A stretch of 48,981 bases of DNA from JBCCJA01 sp039045975 (lineage in GTDB: Bacteria; Planctomycetota; Planctomycetia; Planctomycetales; Planctomycetaceae), in assembly GCA_039045975.1 (NCBI GenBank), contig JBCCJA010000024.1:1-48981 (forward strand), in the 5' to 3' direction. Made by a program: the position numbers and the translations under genes. The notes below the pieces were generated by a model. The model did not search any database. It was not told the origin of the DNA and saw only the letters and a list, made by a program, of their open reading frames with translations. Of the stretch, positions 16,728 to 24,271 are shown piece after piece. Within the stretch, counting starts at the first letter, position 1, and every line of letters begins with the position of its first letter.

Positions 16728-16801
16728 GTCGGGCAGGCCCCCGCCTGCCGTATTTCCACCAATAAGGACATCAAAATTCGTCAGGCAGGGGCCTGACCTA
16801 C
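16728..16801. repeat. Interspersed inverted-repeat element, copy 1
   Basis: Arms 16728-16750 and 16779-16801 are inverted repeats matching at 19 of 23 positions. Each arm is itself nearly self-complementary (GGCAGGC...GCCTGCC). The interior shares ATTTCC-N8-GGACATCA with the copy at 23514-23596, so these are two members of one family. This copy fills the gap between nirA and the flavoprotein gene, ending 11 bases before the ATG. It could form RNA hairpins that separate expression of the two genes. Confidence 0.8.
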
Positions 16802-16812
16802 GGATCAACACG

Positions 16813-18366
16813 ATGAGTGAACTGATGAAACTGGTGCCCGACTCGGCACCGTTTAATGACGAGCAGCGGGCCTGGCTGAACGGCTTTCTGGCCGGCTGGG
16901 TCGGCATGCAGGGCGGCGATCTCGGCGCGGGGATGGCGAACGGGACGGCGTTGCTCGACGCGCCGGCCGAGGCGGTCGAAGAAGAGGAAGAGGACTTCGA
17001 CTGGCACGACCCGGGCGTGCCGATGGACGACCGGCTCGAAGCGACGAAAGACAAGCCGCTGAAGCGGAAGCTGATGGCTGCGATGGCGCAGCTCGACTGC
17101 GGCGCGTGCGGCTACATCTGCCAGACCTACTCGGAGGCGATCGCCTCGGGCGAGGAGTCGGACCTGACGCTGTGCTCCCCCGGGGGCAAAGAAACCTCGA
17201 AGATGGTCAAGAAGCTGCTCAAGGAGTCGGGCGGCGCGGAGGAGGCCGGCGGCGGTGCGGCGGCGGCGGCTCCCGCCGAGACCGGCTGGAGCCGCAAGAA
17301 CCCGTTCCCGGCGAAGCTGGTCCGCGGATTCAACCTGAACGGCGAGGGCTCGGCAAAGTACACGACACACGTCGAGATCGACCTGGAGGGTAGCGGCCTC
17401 GAGTACGTCGTCGGAGACTCGCTCGGCGTGTATCCGACGAACTGCGACGACCTGGTTGCGGACGTCGCGGGGGCGGTCGGGCTCAACGGCGAGGTCACGC
17501 CGGCGCTGAAGTCGGAAAAAGACCTGGCCGACGTCAGCGAAGAACTGCTCGAAGTCCTTGAGAAGTCGACCAAAGACCTCGGCGAGAAGATTAAGATCAA
17601 AGGTTGGCTAAGCGACGATTCGAAGCTCGAGGGCATGGACGTGCTCGACGTGCTGCGGTCGGTCCCGAAGGCCGAGCCGTCGGGCGAAGATTTTCTCGAC
17701 AGCCTCTCGCCGCTGAAGCCGCGGCTGTACTCGATCTCGTCGTCGCCGAAGGCCCACCCCGGACAGGTGCATCTGACCGTCGGCCGGGTCAGTTGGGCCG
17801 CCGGCGAGCGGACGCGGAAGGGCGTGGCGTCGACGATGCTCGCCGACCGGGTCGACGAGGGGGCCGAGGTCAAAGTGTTCGTGCACAAGTCGCACGGCTT
17901 CACGGTCCCGTCCGACCCGTCGGCCCCGATGATCATGTGCGGGCCCGGCACCGGGATCGCTCCGTTCCGGGCGTTCCTGGAGGAACGTGACGCGACGAAA
18001 GCCCCCGGCGACAACTGGCTGTTCTTCGGGGACCAGAAGGGCGACACCGACTACCTGTATCGCGACCAGATCAACGACTGGGTCGAGGCGGGCGTACTGA
18101 ACCGGGTTTCGACCGCGTTCAGCCGCGACCAAGAGAAAAAGGTGTACGTCCAACACCGGATGCTCGAGGAGGCCGAGGAGCTTTGGGCCTGGCTCGATCG
18201 GGGCGGATATTTCTTCGTCTGCGGCGACGCGAAGCGGATGGCGGCCGACGTGGACAAAGCCTTACACGAAGTGATCGCCGGGGCCGGCGGGAAAGGCGCC
18301 GATGGGGCGAAAAAATTCATCGAGGAGATGAAAAGCGACGGCCGGTATTCGCGGGATGTCTACTAA
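16813..18366 (+). CDS. [4Fe-4S]-FAD-NADPH reductase, probable electron donor to NirA
   Basis: Predicted NADPH-dependent reductase of 517 residues. Domains in order: a docking-like motif FNDEQRAWLNGFLAG (14-28); an acidic linker; a 4Fe-4S domain of RnfB/CooS-associated type (PF04060-like) with C96, C99, C103 and C121 in CGACGYIC and CSPGG; a Gly/Ala linker (about 140-160); and then a CysJ-like FAD/NADPH module. The last has RLYSISSSP near 303, GPGTGIAPFRAF near 377 and the terminal RYSRDVY typical of CysJ. The FMN flavodoxin domain of CysJ is missing and an Fe-S domain takes its place, giving NADPH to FAD to 4Fe-4S. The gene follows nirA directly and shares its N-terminal motif, so it probably feeds nitrite reductase. 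A role in sulfite reduction cannot be excluded. Confidence 0.82.
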   Translation: MSELMKLVPDSAPFNDEQRAWLNGFLAGWVGMQGGDLGAGMANGTALLDAPAEAVEEEEEDFDWHDPGVPMDDRLEATKDKPLKRKLMAAMAQLDCGACGYICQTYSEAIASGEESDLTLCSPGGKETSKMVKKLLKESGGAEEAGGGAAAAAPAETGWSRKNPFPAKLVRGFNLNGEGSAKYTTHVEIDLEGSGLEYVVGDSLGVYPTNCDDLVADVAGAVGLNGEVTPALKSEKDLADVSEELLEVLEKSTKDLGEKIKIKGWLSDDSKLEGMDVLDVLRSVPKAEPSGEDFLDSLSPLKPRLYSISSSPKAHPGQVHLTVGRVSWAAGERTRKGVASTMLADRVDEGAEVKVFVHKSHGFTVPSDPSAPMIMCGPGTGIAPFRAFLEERDATKAPGDNWLFFGDQKGDTDYLYRDQINDWVEAGVLNRVSTAFSRDQEKKVYVQHRMLEEAEELWAWLDRGGYFFVCGDAKRMAADVDKALHEVIAGAGGKGADGAKKFIEEMKSDGRYSRDVY

Positions 18367-18464
18367 GGAACAAGCAGCGCTCGACGGGTTCCTCCCACAA
18401 CGCTCGCGTGGGTGACCTCACAGACCACCGATGTCGGCCTTAAGTCCGGGCCACTAGGCAGTTG

Positions 18465-20540
18465 ATGTCGACGACAGAGTTAGAACCGCCTCGTGCGGGC
18501 GTGCTCGGCACGCTCCGCGAGTCAGCGACACGGATCTTAGTACGCCGGCGTGATCCGGCGGAGGTGGTCGATAGACCCCGCCTGGTGGTCATCGGGAACG
18601 GCCCGGTGGGTCATCGGCTGTGCCGGCGTCTGGTCGAACTCGAAGCGTTCTACGAGGTCGTCGTTTTCGGCGAAGAGCCGCGGGTCGCGTATGATCGCGT
18701 GCACCTGACGAAGATGCTCGAGACCGGCTCGGCCGACTCGCTCGAGCTGTCTCCGCGGGAGTGGTACGACGAGTCGGGCATCACGCTGCACACGGGCGAC
18801 CCGGTCATCGAGATCGACCGGAACACGCGGACCGTGCGGTCACGCGAGGGGCTGGTCGTCGGTTACGACCGTCTGGTGCTGTGCACCGGGTCGAACGCGT
18901 TCGTGCCGCCGATCGAGGGCGTCGACTTGCCCGGGGTGTTCGTCTACCGGACGACACGTGACCTGGAGCGGATCGCGGCGTTGGCGAAGAGTTCGTCGAC
19001 GGCGGCGGTGCTCGGCGGGGGCCTGCTGGGGCTCGAGGCGGCGGCGGCGTTGCGTGACCTCGGCCTACAGGCGGAGGTGTTCGAGCGGGCGCCGGTGCTC
19101 ATGCCGCGTCAGCTCGACGAGCCGGCCGCGAAGCTGCTGCAGAAGTCGGTCGAGAAGGCGGGCATCGGCGTCAACGTGCTCGAGCGGGTCGAGTCGATCC
19201 GCCGGGCCGGGAAGGCTTTGGAACTGAAGTGTGCCGGCCGGAAGGGGCGGCGGTTCGACATGGTCGTGATCTCGGCCGGGATCAAGGCGCGGGACGAACT
19301 GGCGTCTTCGTGCGGGCTGAAGACGCGGCCGGGCGGCGGGGTGATCGTCGACGACCACCTGCGGACGTCGGACGACGACATCTACGCCATCGGCGAGTGT
19401 GCCGCCCACCGCGAGACGGTCTACGGGCTGGTCGCGCCCGGCTACCAGATGGCCGACACGGTCGCGGAGAACCTCGCGTCGTCGGGGCCGGAGTCGCGTT
19501 GGGGGACGTTCGAGAAGGGCGACCTGTCGACGGCGTTGAAGTTCTTCGGGATCGACGTCGTCACGCTCGGCGACTTCCTGCACGACGAGGAGATCGACGC
19601 CGACGTCGTTCGCTCGGAGGACGACGCGTACCGCAAGCTGATCATGAACCGCGGCCGGATCGTCGGGGCCGTTTCGGTCGGCGAATGGGACGAACTTGCA
19701 CAGGTGCGGACGGCGGTCACGAAGACCCGCAAGATCCGCAGTTGGCAGGTCGAGCGGTTCCGGACCGAAGGCCGCATCTGGGACGAGGACGCGGTCGAGC
19801 GGGTCGCCGACTGGGCCGACGGGGCGATCGTCTGTTCTTGCATCGGCGTGACGAAGGGCACGCTGTGCGAGGCGATGGCGGCCAAAGAGTGCGGCACGGT
19901 CGAGGCGTTGTCGGCGTGCACAAAGGCGGGGACGGTCTGCGGGTCCTGCCGGCCGCTGCTGGCCGATCTCGTCGGCGCGCCGGTCGGCAAGGTGAAAGTC
20001 CGCGGGGCCGTGCCGCTGATCGCGGCCTCGTTGCTGGCGGTGCCGATGGTCGGCGCGGTGGCGGCATACGAGTTGCCGCTGCCCGAGTCGTACATGGGCA
20101 CGCTCGCCGAGTGGGACCGGGCGTTGACCGACTCGGGCTGGAAGCAGGCGACCGGGTGGACCGTCGCGGGCGTGACGGCGGTGTCGCTGCTGCTGTCGTT
20201 GCGGAAGCGGGTCAGTTGGGTCTCGTGGGGCGATTACGGCTTCTGGCGGGCGGCCCATTCGCTGTTGGGCGTGCTGACGCTCGTCGGGCTGTTCGCCCAC
20301 ACCGGTTGGCGGATGGGCGAGAACCTCAATTTCTGGCTGATGGCGACGTTCCTGACGACGAACTTCGTCGGCGGGTTTACCGGCATCTTGAGCGGCATGG
20401 AGGGCAAGTTGTCGGGCGAGTCGGCGCGGCTCGCCCGGACGTGGCGTCCGCGGCTTACGTGGCTGCACGTGCTGACGTTCTGGCCCGTGCCGGTGCTGCT
20501 CGTGTTTCACGTGATCGGCGCGTACTGGCACATCAACTGA
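18465..20540 (+). CDS. NirB-type FAD oxidoreductase / BFD [2Fe-2S] / di-heme cytochrome b fusion
   Basis: A 691-residue three-part electron-transfer protein. Residues about 38-430 form the FAD- and NAD(P)H-binding part of NirB (GNGPVG 44-49, GGGLLG 184-189, IYAIGECA before 320). Residues about 455-505 form a BFD-like [2Fe-2S] domain with C457-x-C459 and C492-x2-C495. The C-terminus has about five hydrophobic helices from about 515 on. Two of these carry exact HX13H pairs: H598/H612 and H668/H682, the arrangement that holds two stacked b haems across a membrane. The sulfite/nitrite reductase half of NirB is absent, so it cannot reduce nitrite like NirB. The inferred path is NAD(P)H to FAD to 2Fe-2S to two haems b to the periplasm, with the multihaem cytochrome encoded next as likely acceptor. 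The start is ATG 18465; a TTG lies one codon earlier. Confidence 0.85.
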   Translation: MSTTELEPPRAGVLGTLRESATRILVRRRDPAEVVDRPRLVVIGNGPVGHRLCRRLVELEAFYEVVVFGEEPRVAYDRVHLTKMLETGSADSLELSPREWYDESGITLHTGDPVIEIDRNTRTVRSREGLVVGYDRLVLCTGSNAFVPPIEGVDLPGVFVYRTTRDLERIAALAKSSSTAAVLGGGLLGLEAAAALRDLGLQAEVFERAPVLMPRQLDEPAAKLLQKSVEKAGIGVNVLERVESIRRAGKALELKCAGRKGRRFDMVVISAGIKARDELASSCGLKTRPGGGVIVDDHLRTSDDDIYAIGECAAHRETVYGLVAPGYQMADTVAENLASSGPESRWGTFEKGDLSTALKFFGIDVVTLGDFLHDEEIDADVVRSEDDAYRKLIMNRGRIVGAVSVGEWDELAQVRTAVTKTRKIRSWQVERFRTEGRIWDEDAVERVADWADGAIVCSCIGVTKGTLCEAMAAKECGTVEALSACTKAGTVCGSCRPLLADLVGAPVGKVKVRGAVPLIAASLLAVPMVGAVAAYELPLPESYMGTLAEWDRALTDSGWKQATGWTVAGVTAVSLLLSLRKRVSWVSWGDYGFWRAAHSLLGVLTLVGLFAHTGWRMGENLNFWLMATFLTTNFVGGFTGILSGMEGKLSGESARLARTWRPRLTWLHVLTFWPVPVLLVFHVIGAYWHIN

Positions 20541-20640
20541 CCGGCCACGTGCCGGACCTCGCGTCCGTTCGTGCGTGAATCGAATTAACAGCAATCCGAA
20601 ATAGCAAAGCGGCGGCGATGGGCCGTCGGTTCAGAGCATA

Positions 20641-22122
20641 GTGGGAAACATCTTCGCTTGGTCCGCCTGGGGAGTCTTGACCGCGACGGCGGCCGCCGTC
20701 GGCGCGATGGCGCTCCCGCCGTGGCCCGGGGCCGAGACGACATCAACGCTGGCGACGATGTATCTGCCGGGCGAGACGTCGCACGGCCATTACCAGATCG
20801 AGCTCGCGTGCTCGGCGTGCCACACGCCGCTCGGCGGGGTTCGCGAAGAGTCGTGCGACGAGTGCCACGCGGCCGACCTGACGTCGACCAAGGACACCCA
20901 CCCCCGCAAGAAATTCACGCCGATCGACAAGCGGCACCTCACGAAGAAACTCGACGGCCGCAAGTGCGTGACCTGCCATCAGGAGCACGTGCCCGACCGC
21001 ACGCTCGAGATGAGCGTCTCGCTGCCGGTCGACCACTGCATGCCCTGCCACGACGAGATCGGGGAAGAACGACCGAGCCACGAGGGCATGTCATTCACGA
21101 CCTGCCAGAACGCGGGGTGTCACAACTTCCACGACAACGGGCCGCTCAACGAGAAATACCTCGACGACCACTTCGGCGAAGAAGACTTTCACGGCGACGG
21201 CGTCGTGCCGCCGCGGAGTTCGCTCGCGACGGTCTACAGCCCGGCCATCTCACTCGTCTCGGCCGATCACGACGGGCCGGCCGACAGCACGCCCGAGGTC
21301 GTCGCGCAGTGGGCCACGTCGCGTCACGCGGTCGCGGGTGTGAACTGCTCGGGCTGTCATGAACGGGACGGGGCGGGGCAGAAGGTCGCGTGGTCCGATT
21401 CGGTCTCGCTCGAAACCTGTGCGAGTTGTCACGACTGGCAGATGGAGCGGTGGGGCAACGGCCGGCACGGGATGAAGTACACCGCCGGCCTAGGCCCGAT
21501 GACGCCCGAGTTGGCCCGGCTGCCGATGCACGCCGACGCCGCCCACCGCGAGCTGTCGTGCAACGTCTGTCACGACCCGCACGAGACCGACACGCGGTTC
21601 GCGGCGACCGACGCCTGCCTGAAGTGTCACAACGACACGCACTCGAACAGCTACGTCGGCAGCGGCCATCACGAGGCGTGGCTGGCCGAGCTGGCCGGCA
21701 GCGGCGTGCCCGGCAGCGGCGTCTCGTGTGCGACCTGTCATATGCCGCGGGTCGAGCGGCCGGACGGCACGGTGAGCGTCGACCACAACCAGAACCACAA
21801 CCTGCGGCCGAACGAGAAGATGATTAAGTCGGTCTGTTCGAGCTGTCACGGCTTGCAGTTCTCGCTGAACGCGTTGGCCGACCCGGCGATGATCGACGCC
21901 TGCTACGAGGGCAGCCCGGAAGGCCACGTCGAGTCGGTCGACATGGCCCGGGCCTGGTTCGACGAGAAGCGTCGTAAACGCGCCGAAGCCGACGCCCGCA
22001 AGGCGGCCGCGAAGGCGGCCCGCGAAAAGGTGAAGGCCGAACGCGAAGCCAAGAAAGCGGCCGAAGAGGCCTCCAAAGCCGCCGAAGAAGCCGTCCCCCC
22101 TCCCGCGACGGAGGAGGTCTGA
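20641..22122 (+). CDS. Secreted undecahaem c-type cytochrome
   Basis: A 493-residue cytochrome with an N-terminal signal or anchor (WSAWGVLTATAAAVGAMAL) and 11 c-haem sites: ten CXXCH (CSACH, CDECH, CVTCH, CMPCH, CSGCH, CASCH, CNVCH, CLKCH, CATCH, CSSCH) and one CX4CH (CQNAGCH). There is no CXXCK, so it is not a classical NrfA. The second half (CATCHMPRV, NQNHNLRPNEK) resembles the octahaem HAO/OTR/c554-like superfamily. From about residue 439 it ends in a long Lys/Glu/Ala helix of about 45 residues, then a Pro-rich end. The start is GTG at 20641 with a poor ribosome binding site. It follows the membrane cytochrome b fusion by 100 bp and may be its redox partner, an enzyme on N-oxides, or both. 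Confidence 0.85.
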   Translation: MGNIFAWSAWGVLTATAAAVGAMALPPWPGAETTSTLATMYLPGETSHGHYQIELACSACHTPLGGVREESCDECHAADLTSTKDTHPRKKFTPIDKRHLTKKLDGRKCVTCHQEHVPDRTLEMSVSLPVDHCMPCHDEIGEERPSHEGMSFTTCQNAGCHNFHDNGPLNEKYLDDHFGEEDFHGDGVVPPRSSLATVYSPAISLVSADHDGPADSTPEVVAQWATSRHAVAGVNCSGCHERDGAGQKVAWSDSVSLETCASCHDWQMERWGNGRHGMKYTAGLGPMTPELARLPMHADAAHRELSCNVCHDPHETDTRFAATDACLKCHNDTHSNSYVGSGHHEAWLAELAGSGVPGSGVSCATCHMPRVERPDGTVSVDHNQNHNLRPNEKMIKSVCSSCHGLQFSLNALADPAMIDACYEGSPEGHVESVDMARAWFDEKRRKRAEADARKAAAKAAREKVKAEREAKKAAEEASKAAEEAVPPPATEEV

Positions 22123-22272
22123 TGACGGCCGCGAACAGAACACTCCACCGCTCACGAAGTTTTCGTGAAACCGTCGGTATGCGGGGCCCGCGCTCCGGGG
22201 TCCGCCCCGCCCGCTGCCGCAAAACCTCTCGCCGGGCTCGACCGGCGGGAACTATTAAGAAGGTGTAATTCG

Positions 22273-22884
22273 ATGCCGAAGCAGAAAATGTGGATCGCCG
22301 GGGCCGCCTGCCTGGCGGCCGTGGCGGCCGTGCCGACGGTCCTCGTCGGCTGCGGCGGTAGCAGCGGTACGGCCCAGGCCGCTCCGAGCGGGATCGACCC
22401 GAAGAAGGTCGCCGACATGGTGCACGAGGTGATGGTCGCCGACCGTACCGTGTACGCGAAGCACATCGTGACGCGGCTGAAGAAGGAGGCCTCGCCGATC
22501 ACCCCTGATGAGTACTGGAACGAGACGACGGACGGGACGACGATCCCGCTGCCGGCTCAGGTGTTCCGGATGGGGGCCGAGATCGTTAACGGCAAAGACG
22601 TCGGCTTCAGCTACAGCCTCATCTCGGAGTGGCCGCTGAACCCGAAGCACACGCCGGAGTCAGATATCGAAAAGGAGGGCGTCAAGGCGATCCAGAACGG
22701 CGAGCCGTTCTACGGGACCGAGACGATCGACGGGCAGGAGTACCTGGTCGCGATCTACGGTGACAAGGCCGTCGCCGAGGCGTGCTGGGTCTGTCACAAC
22801 GAGCACCCGAACAAGGGTGAAGATTACCCGGAGTTCGCCGAAGGCGACGTGATGGGCGGCATCATCGTCCGCATCCCGATGTAA
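22273..22884 (+). CDS. DUF3365-type mono-haem c lipoprotein
   Basis: A 203-residue lipoprotein: signal peptide ending in VLVGC, then a domain like DUF3365 (the Tll0287-like haem domain, related to periplasmic sensor domains) with one c-haem site C171-W-V-C174-H175 in CWVCHNEHP. The start is ATG 22273, nine bases after AAGGTG; a longer frame from 22165 is not needed. There is no kinase or output domain, so it would be a free redox or gas-binding protein at the membrane. It follows the undecahaem cytochrome and is closed by a terminator, so it belongs to that expression unit. Confidence 0.78.
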   Translation: MPKQKMWIAGAACLAAVAAVPTVLVGCGGSSGTAQAAPSGIDPKKVADMVHEVMVADRTVYAKHIVTRLKKEASPITPDEYWNETTDGTTIPLPAQVFRMGAEIVNGKDVGFSYSLISEWPLNPKHTPESDIEKEGVKAIQNGEPFYGTETIDGQEYLVAIYGDKAVAEACWVCHNEHPNKGEDYPEFAEGDVMGGIIVRIPM

Positions 22885-22926
22885 GGATGCGGCCTGCCGG
22901 CCGGAACTGTCGCTCGAGTCTTACGC

Positions 22927-22960
22927 GGACGCCCGCCCACGGGCGGGCGTCCTTTACTTT
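22927..22960 (+). terminator. Intrinsic terminator closing the cytochrome block
   Basis: GGACGCCCGCCC (22927-22938) pairs perfectly with GGGCGGGCGTCC (22941-22952), with a two-base gap (effectively an 11-bp stem and four-base loop), followed by TTTACTTT. It separates the haem lipoprotein from the globin, which starts 28 bp later and so needs its own promoter or read-through. Confidence 0.8.
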
Positions 22961-22987
22961 CCGCGGAACTTCACTCGGAACGCTTAC

Positions 22988-23425
22988 ATGCTGACACAAG
23001 AACAGATCGCCCTGGTGCAGGAAAACTGGAAAGCGGTCGTCCCGATTAAGGAGGTCGCGGCCGAAATTTTCTACGGCCGCCTGTTCGAGCTCGATCCGAC
23101 ACTGAAAGAGCTTTTCCCCGACGACATGGCCGAGCAGGGGAAAAAATTAATGCAGACGCTCGGCGTAGCGGTCGGCTCTCTCCGTGATCTGGAAGGTCTC
23201 GTGCCGGTGGTCCAGGACCTGGGCCGACGACACGTCGACTACAAGGTTACGAGCGAGATGTACTCGACCGTCGGGCAGGCCCTGCTCGACACTTTGGAGA
23301 AAGGTCTCGGCGACGCCTTCACGCCGGAGGCCAAAGAGGCCTGGACCGAGGTGTACGTGACCCTCTCGACGGTGATGATCGAGGCCGCCGACGGCTACCA
23401 GCCGGAGGAAGTTTCTGTCGCTTGA
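22988..23425 (+). CDS. Single-domain globin (Vitreoscilla-type haemoglobin)
   Basis: Cytoplasmic haemoglobin of 145 residues with no reductase domain. The proximal haem ligand is His82 (GRRHVDYKV) and the expected distal position is Gln50 (MAEQGKK), as in bacterial Vgb-like and flavohaemoglobin globin domains. Such globins oxidise NO to nitrate when supplied with electrons. Its place after nitrate and nitrite reductase genes suggests scavenging of NO made as a side product. Which reductase serves it is unknown. The 240 bp after it hold repeat copy 2 and the approach to mobA. Confidence 0.88.
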   Translation: MLTQEQIALVQENWKAVVPIKEVAAEIFYGRLFELDPTLKELFPDDMAEQGKKLMQTLGVAVGSLRDLEGLVPVVQDLGRRHVDYKVTSEMYSTVGQALLDTLEKGLGDAFTPEAKEAWTEVYVTLSTVMIEAADGYQPEEVSVA

Positions 23426-23513
23426 GGACACTCGGAATTGCGGTGCGGGGCGGAGTCCGCGAGGCTCTCGTCCCGCTTTTTATTGCCCGTTCCAGGCCGT
23501 GTCGGAAAAGTCA

Positions 23514-23596
23514 TAGGGCAGGCCCCCGCCTGCCGAATTTCCGTTGATCTCGGACATCACCTATGCCCGAAATGCGGCAGGCGGGGGCCTGCCCTA
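23514..23596. repeat. Interspersed inverted-repeat element, copy 2
   Basis: Two 22-bp arms (23514-23535 and 23575-23596) are perfect inverted repeats of each other, and each arm is nearly self-complementary. The 39-bp interior shares ATTTCC-N9-GGACATCA with copy 1 (16728-16801). It lies between the globin and mobA and ends 69 bp before the mobA start. It has the size and design of a REP/MITE-like element moved in trans. Confidence 0.85.
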
Positions 23597-23665
23597 CAGA
23601 TCGCGAAAACTTTTTCGACAGAATCTGAAATCCGCGTCGGGCGTCCGACCGGACGGGACAAGCTG

Positions 23666-24271
23666 ATGCCGCGTCCGCACGCTTACATCCTCGCCGGCGG
23701 TGCAGGCCGTCGGTTCGGCGGCGACAAGGCTGCCGTCGATCGCGGCGGCTTGAGCGGGGTCACGTGGTTGTCGCGGCGTCTGAGGACGCTCGGCTGCGAA
23801 GGCGTGACCGCGGTCGCCGCGGACGCCGGGGCGTACGACGGACAAGACGTCCCGACGATCGCCGACGACGTCCCCGGGCTCGGTCCGGCTTCCGGCTTGG
23901 AAACCGCGTTACGGCACGCGGCGGAGCGGAATGCCGAACAGGCTGTGCTCGTCGTGACCGTCGATACCTTCTCCCTCCCAGATTCGCTCGTCGATGCTTT
24001 GACGCGGGCGATGACGGACGGCGTCGATTACGTCCGGATCGCCCGTGACGGCTTTCATCCGTTTCCCGCGCTCGTGCGGCCGGGTGTGCGCCGGTTGATC
24101 GCCCGGCTGCGTCCGGCCGACGGCGGGGGGCTGTCGATGCGGCGTTTGCTCGACGAAGCAGGCGACACGGTCGCGACTGTGGCTCTTCCCGCGGGGGAGA
24201 CGCTACCGGAGTCTTTCAATACGCGGGCCGAGTATGACGCCCTTCGCGATCGCTTCGGGGACGACTCGTGA
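23666..24271 (+). CDS. mobA: Molybdenum cofactor guanylyltransferase MobA
   Basis: Joins GMP to Mo-molybdopterin to make the MGD form needed by the nitrate reductase in this cluster. The 201-residue product opens with the nucleotidyltransferase motif ILAGGAGRRFGGDKA (8-22). The divalent-metal strand reads VVTVDTFSLP and the base-recognition region DDVPGLGPASGLETAL. The start is ATG 23666, because earlier in-frame codons run through the repeat element. It overlaps moaD by four bases (GTGA). Confidence 0.88.
   Translation: MPRPHAYILAGGAGRRFGGDKAAVDRGGLSGVTWLSRRLRTLGCEGVTAVAADAGAYDGQDVPTIADDVPGLGPASGLETALRHAAERNAEQAVLVVTVDTFSLPDSLVDALTRAMTDGVDYVRIARDGFHPFPALVRPGVRRLIARLRPADGGGLSMRRLLDEAGDTVATVALPAGETLPESFNTRAEYDALRDRFGDDS

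Noticed and set aside
18465..20540. Complete assimilatory NirB nitrite reductase
   Set aside because: The siroheme/4Fe-4S half is missing and membrane helices take its place; nitrite reduction is covered by nirA.
20641..22122. Cytochrome c nitrite reductase NrfA
   Set aside because: No CXXCK active-site haem motif and too many haems; only a distant superfamily relation is supported.
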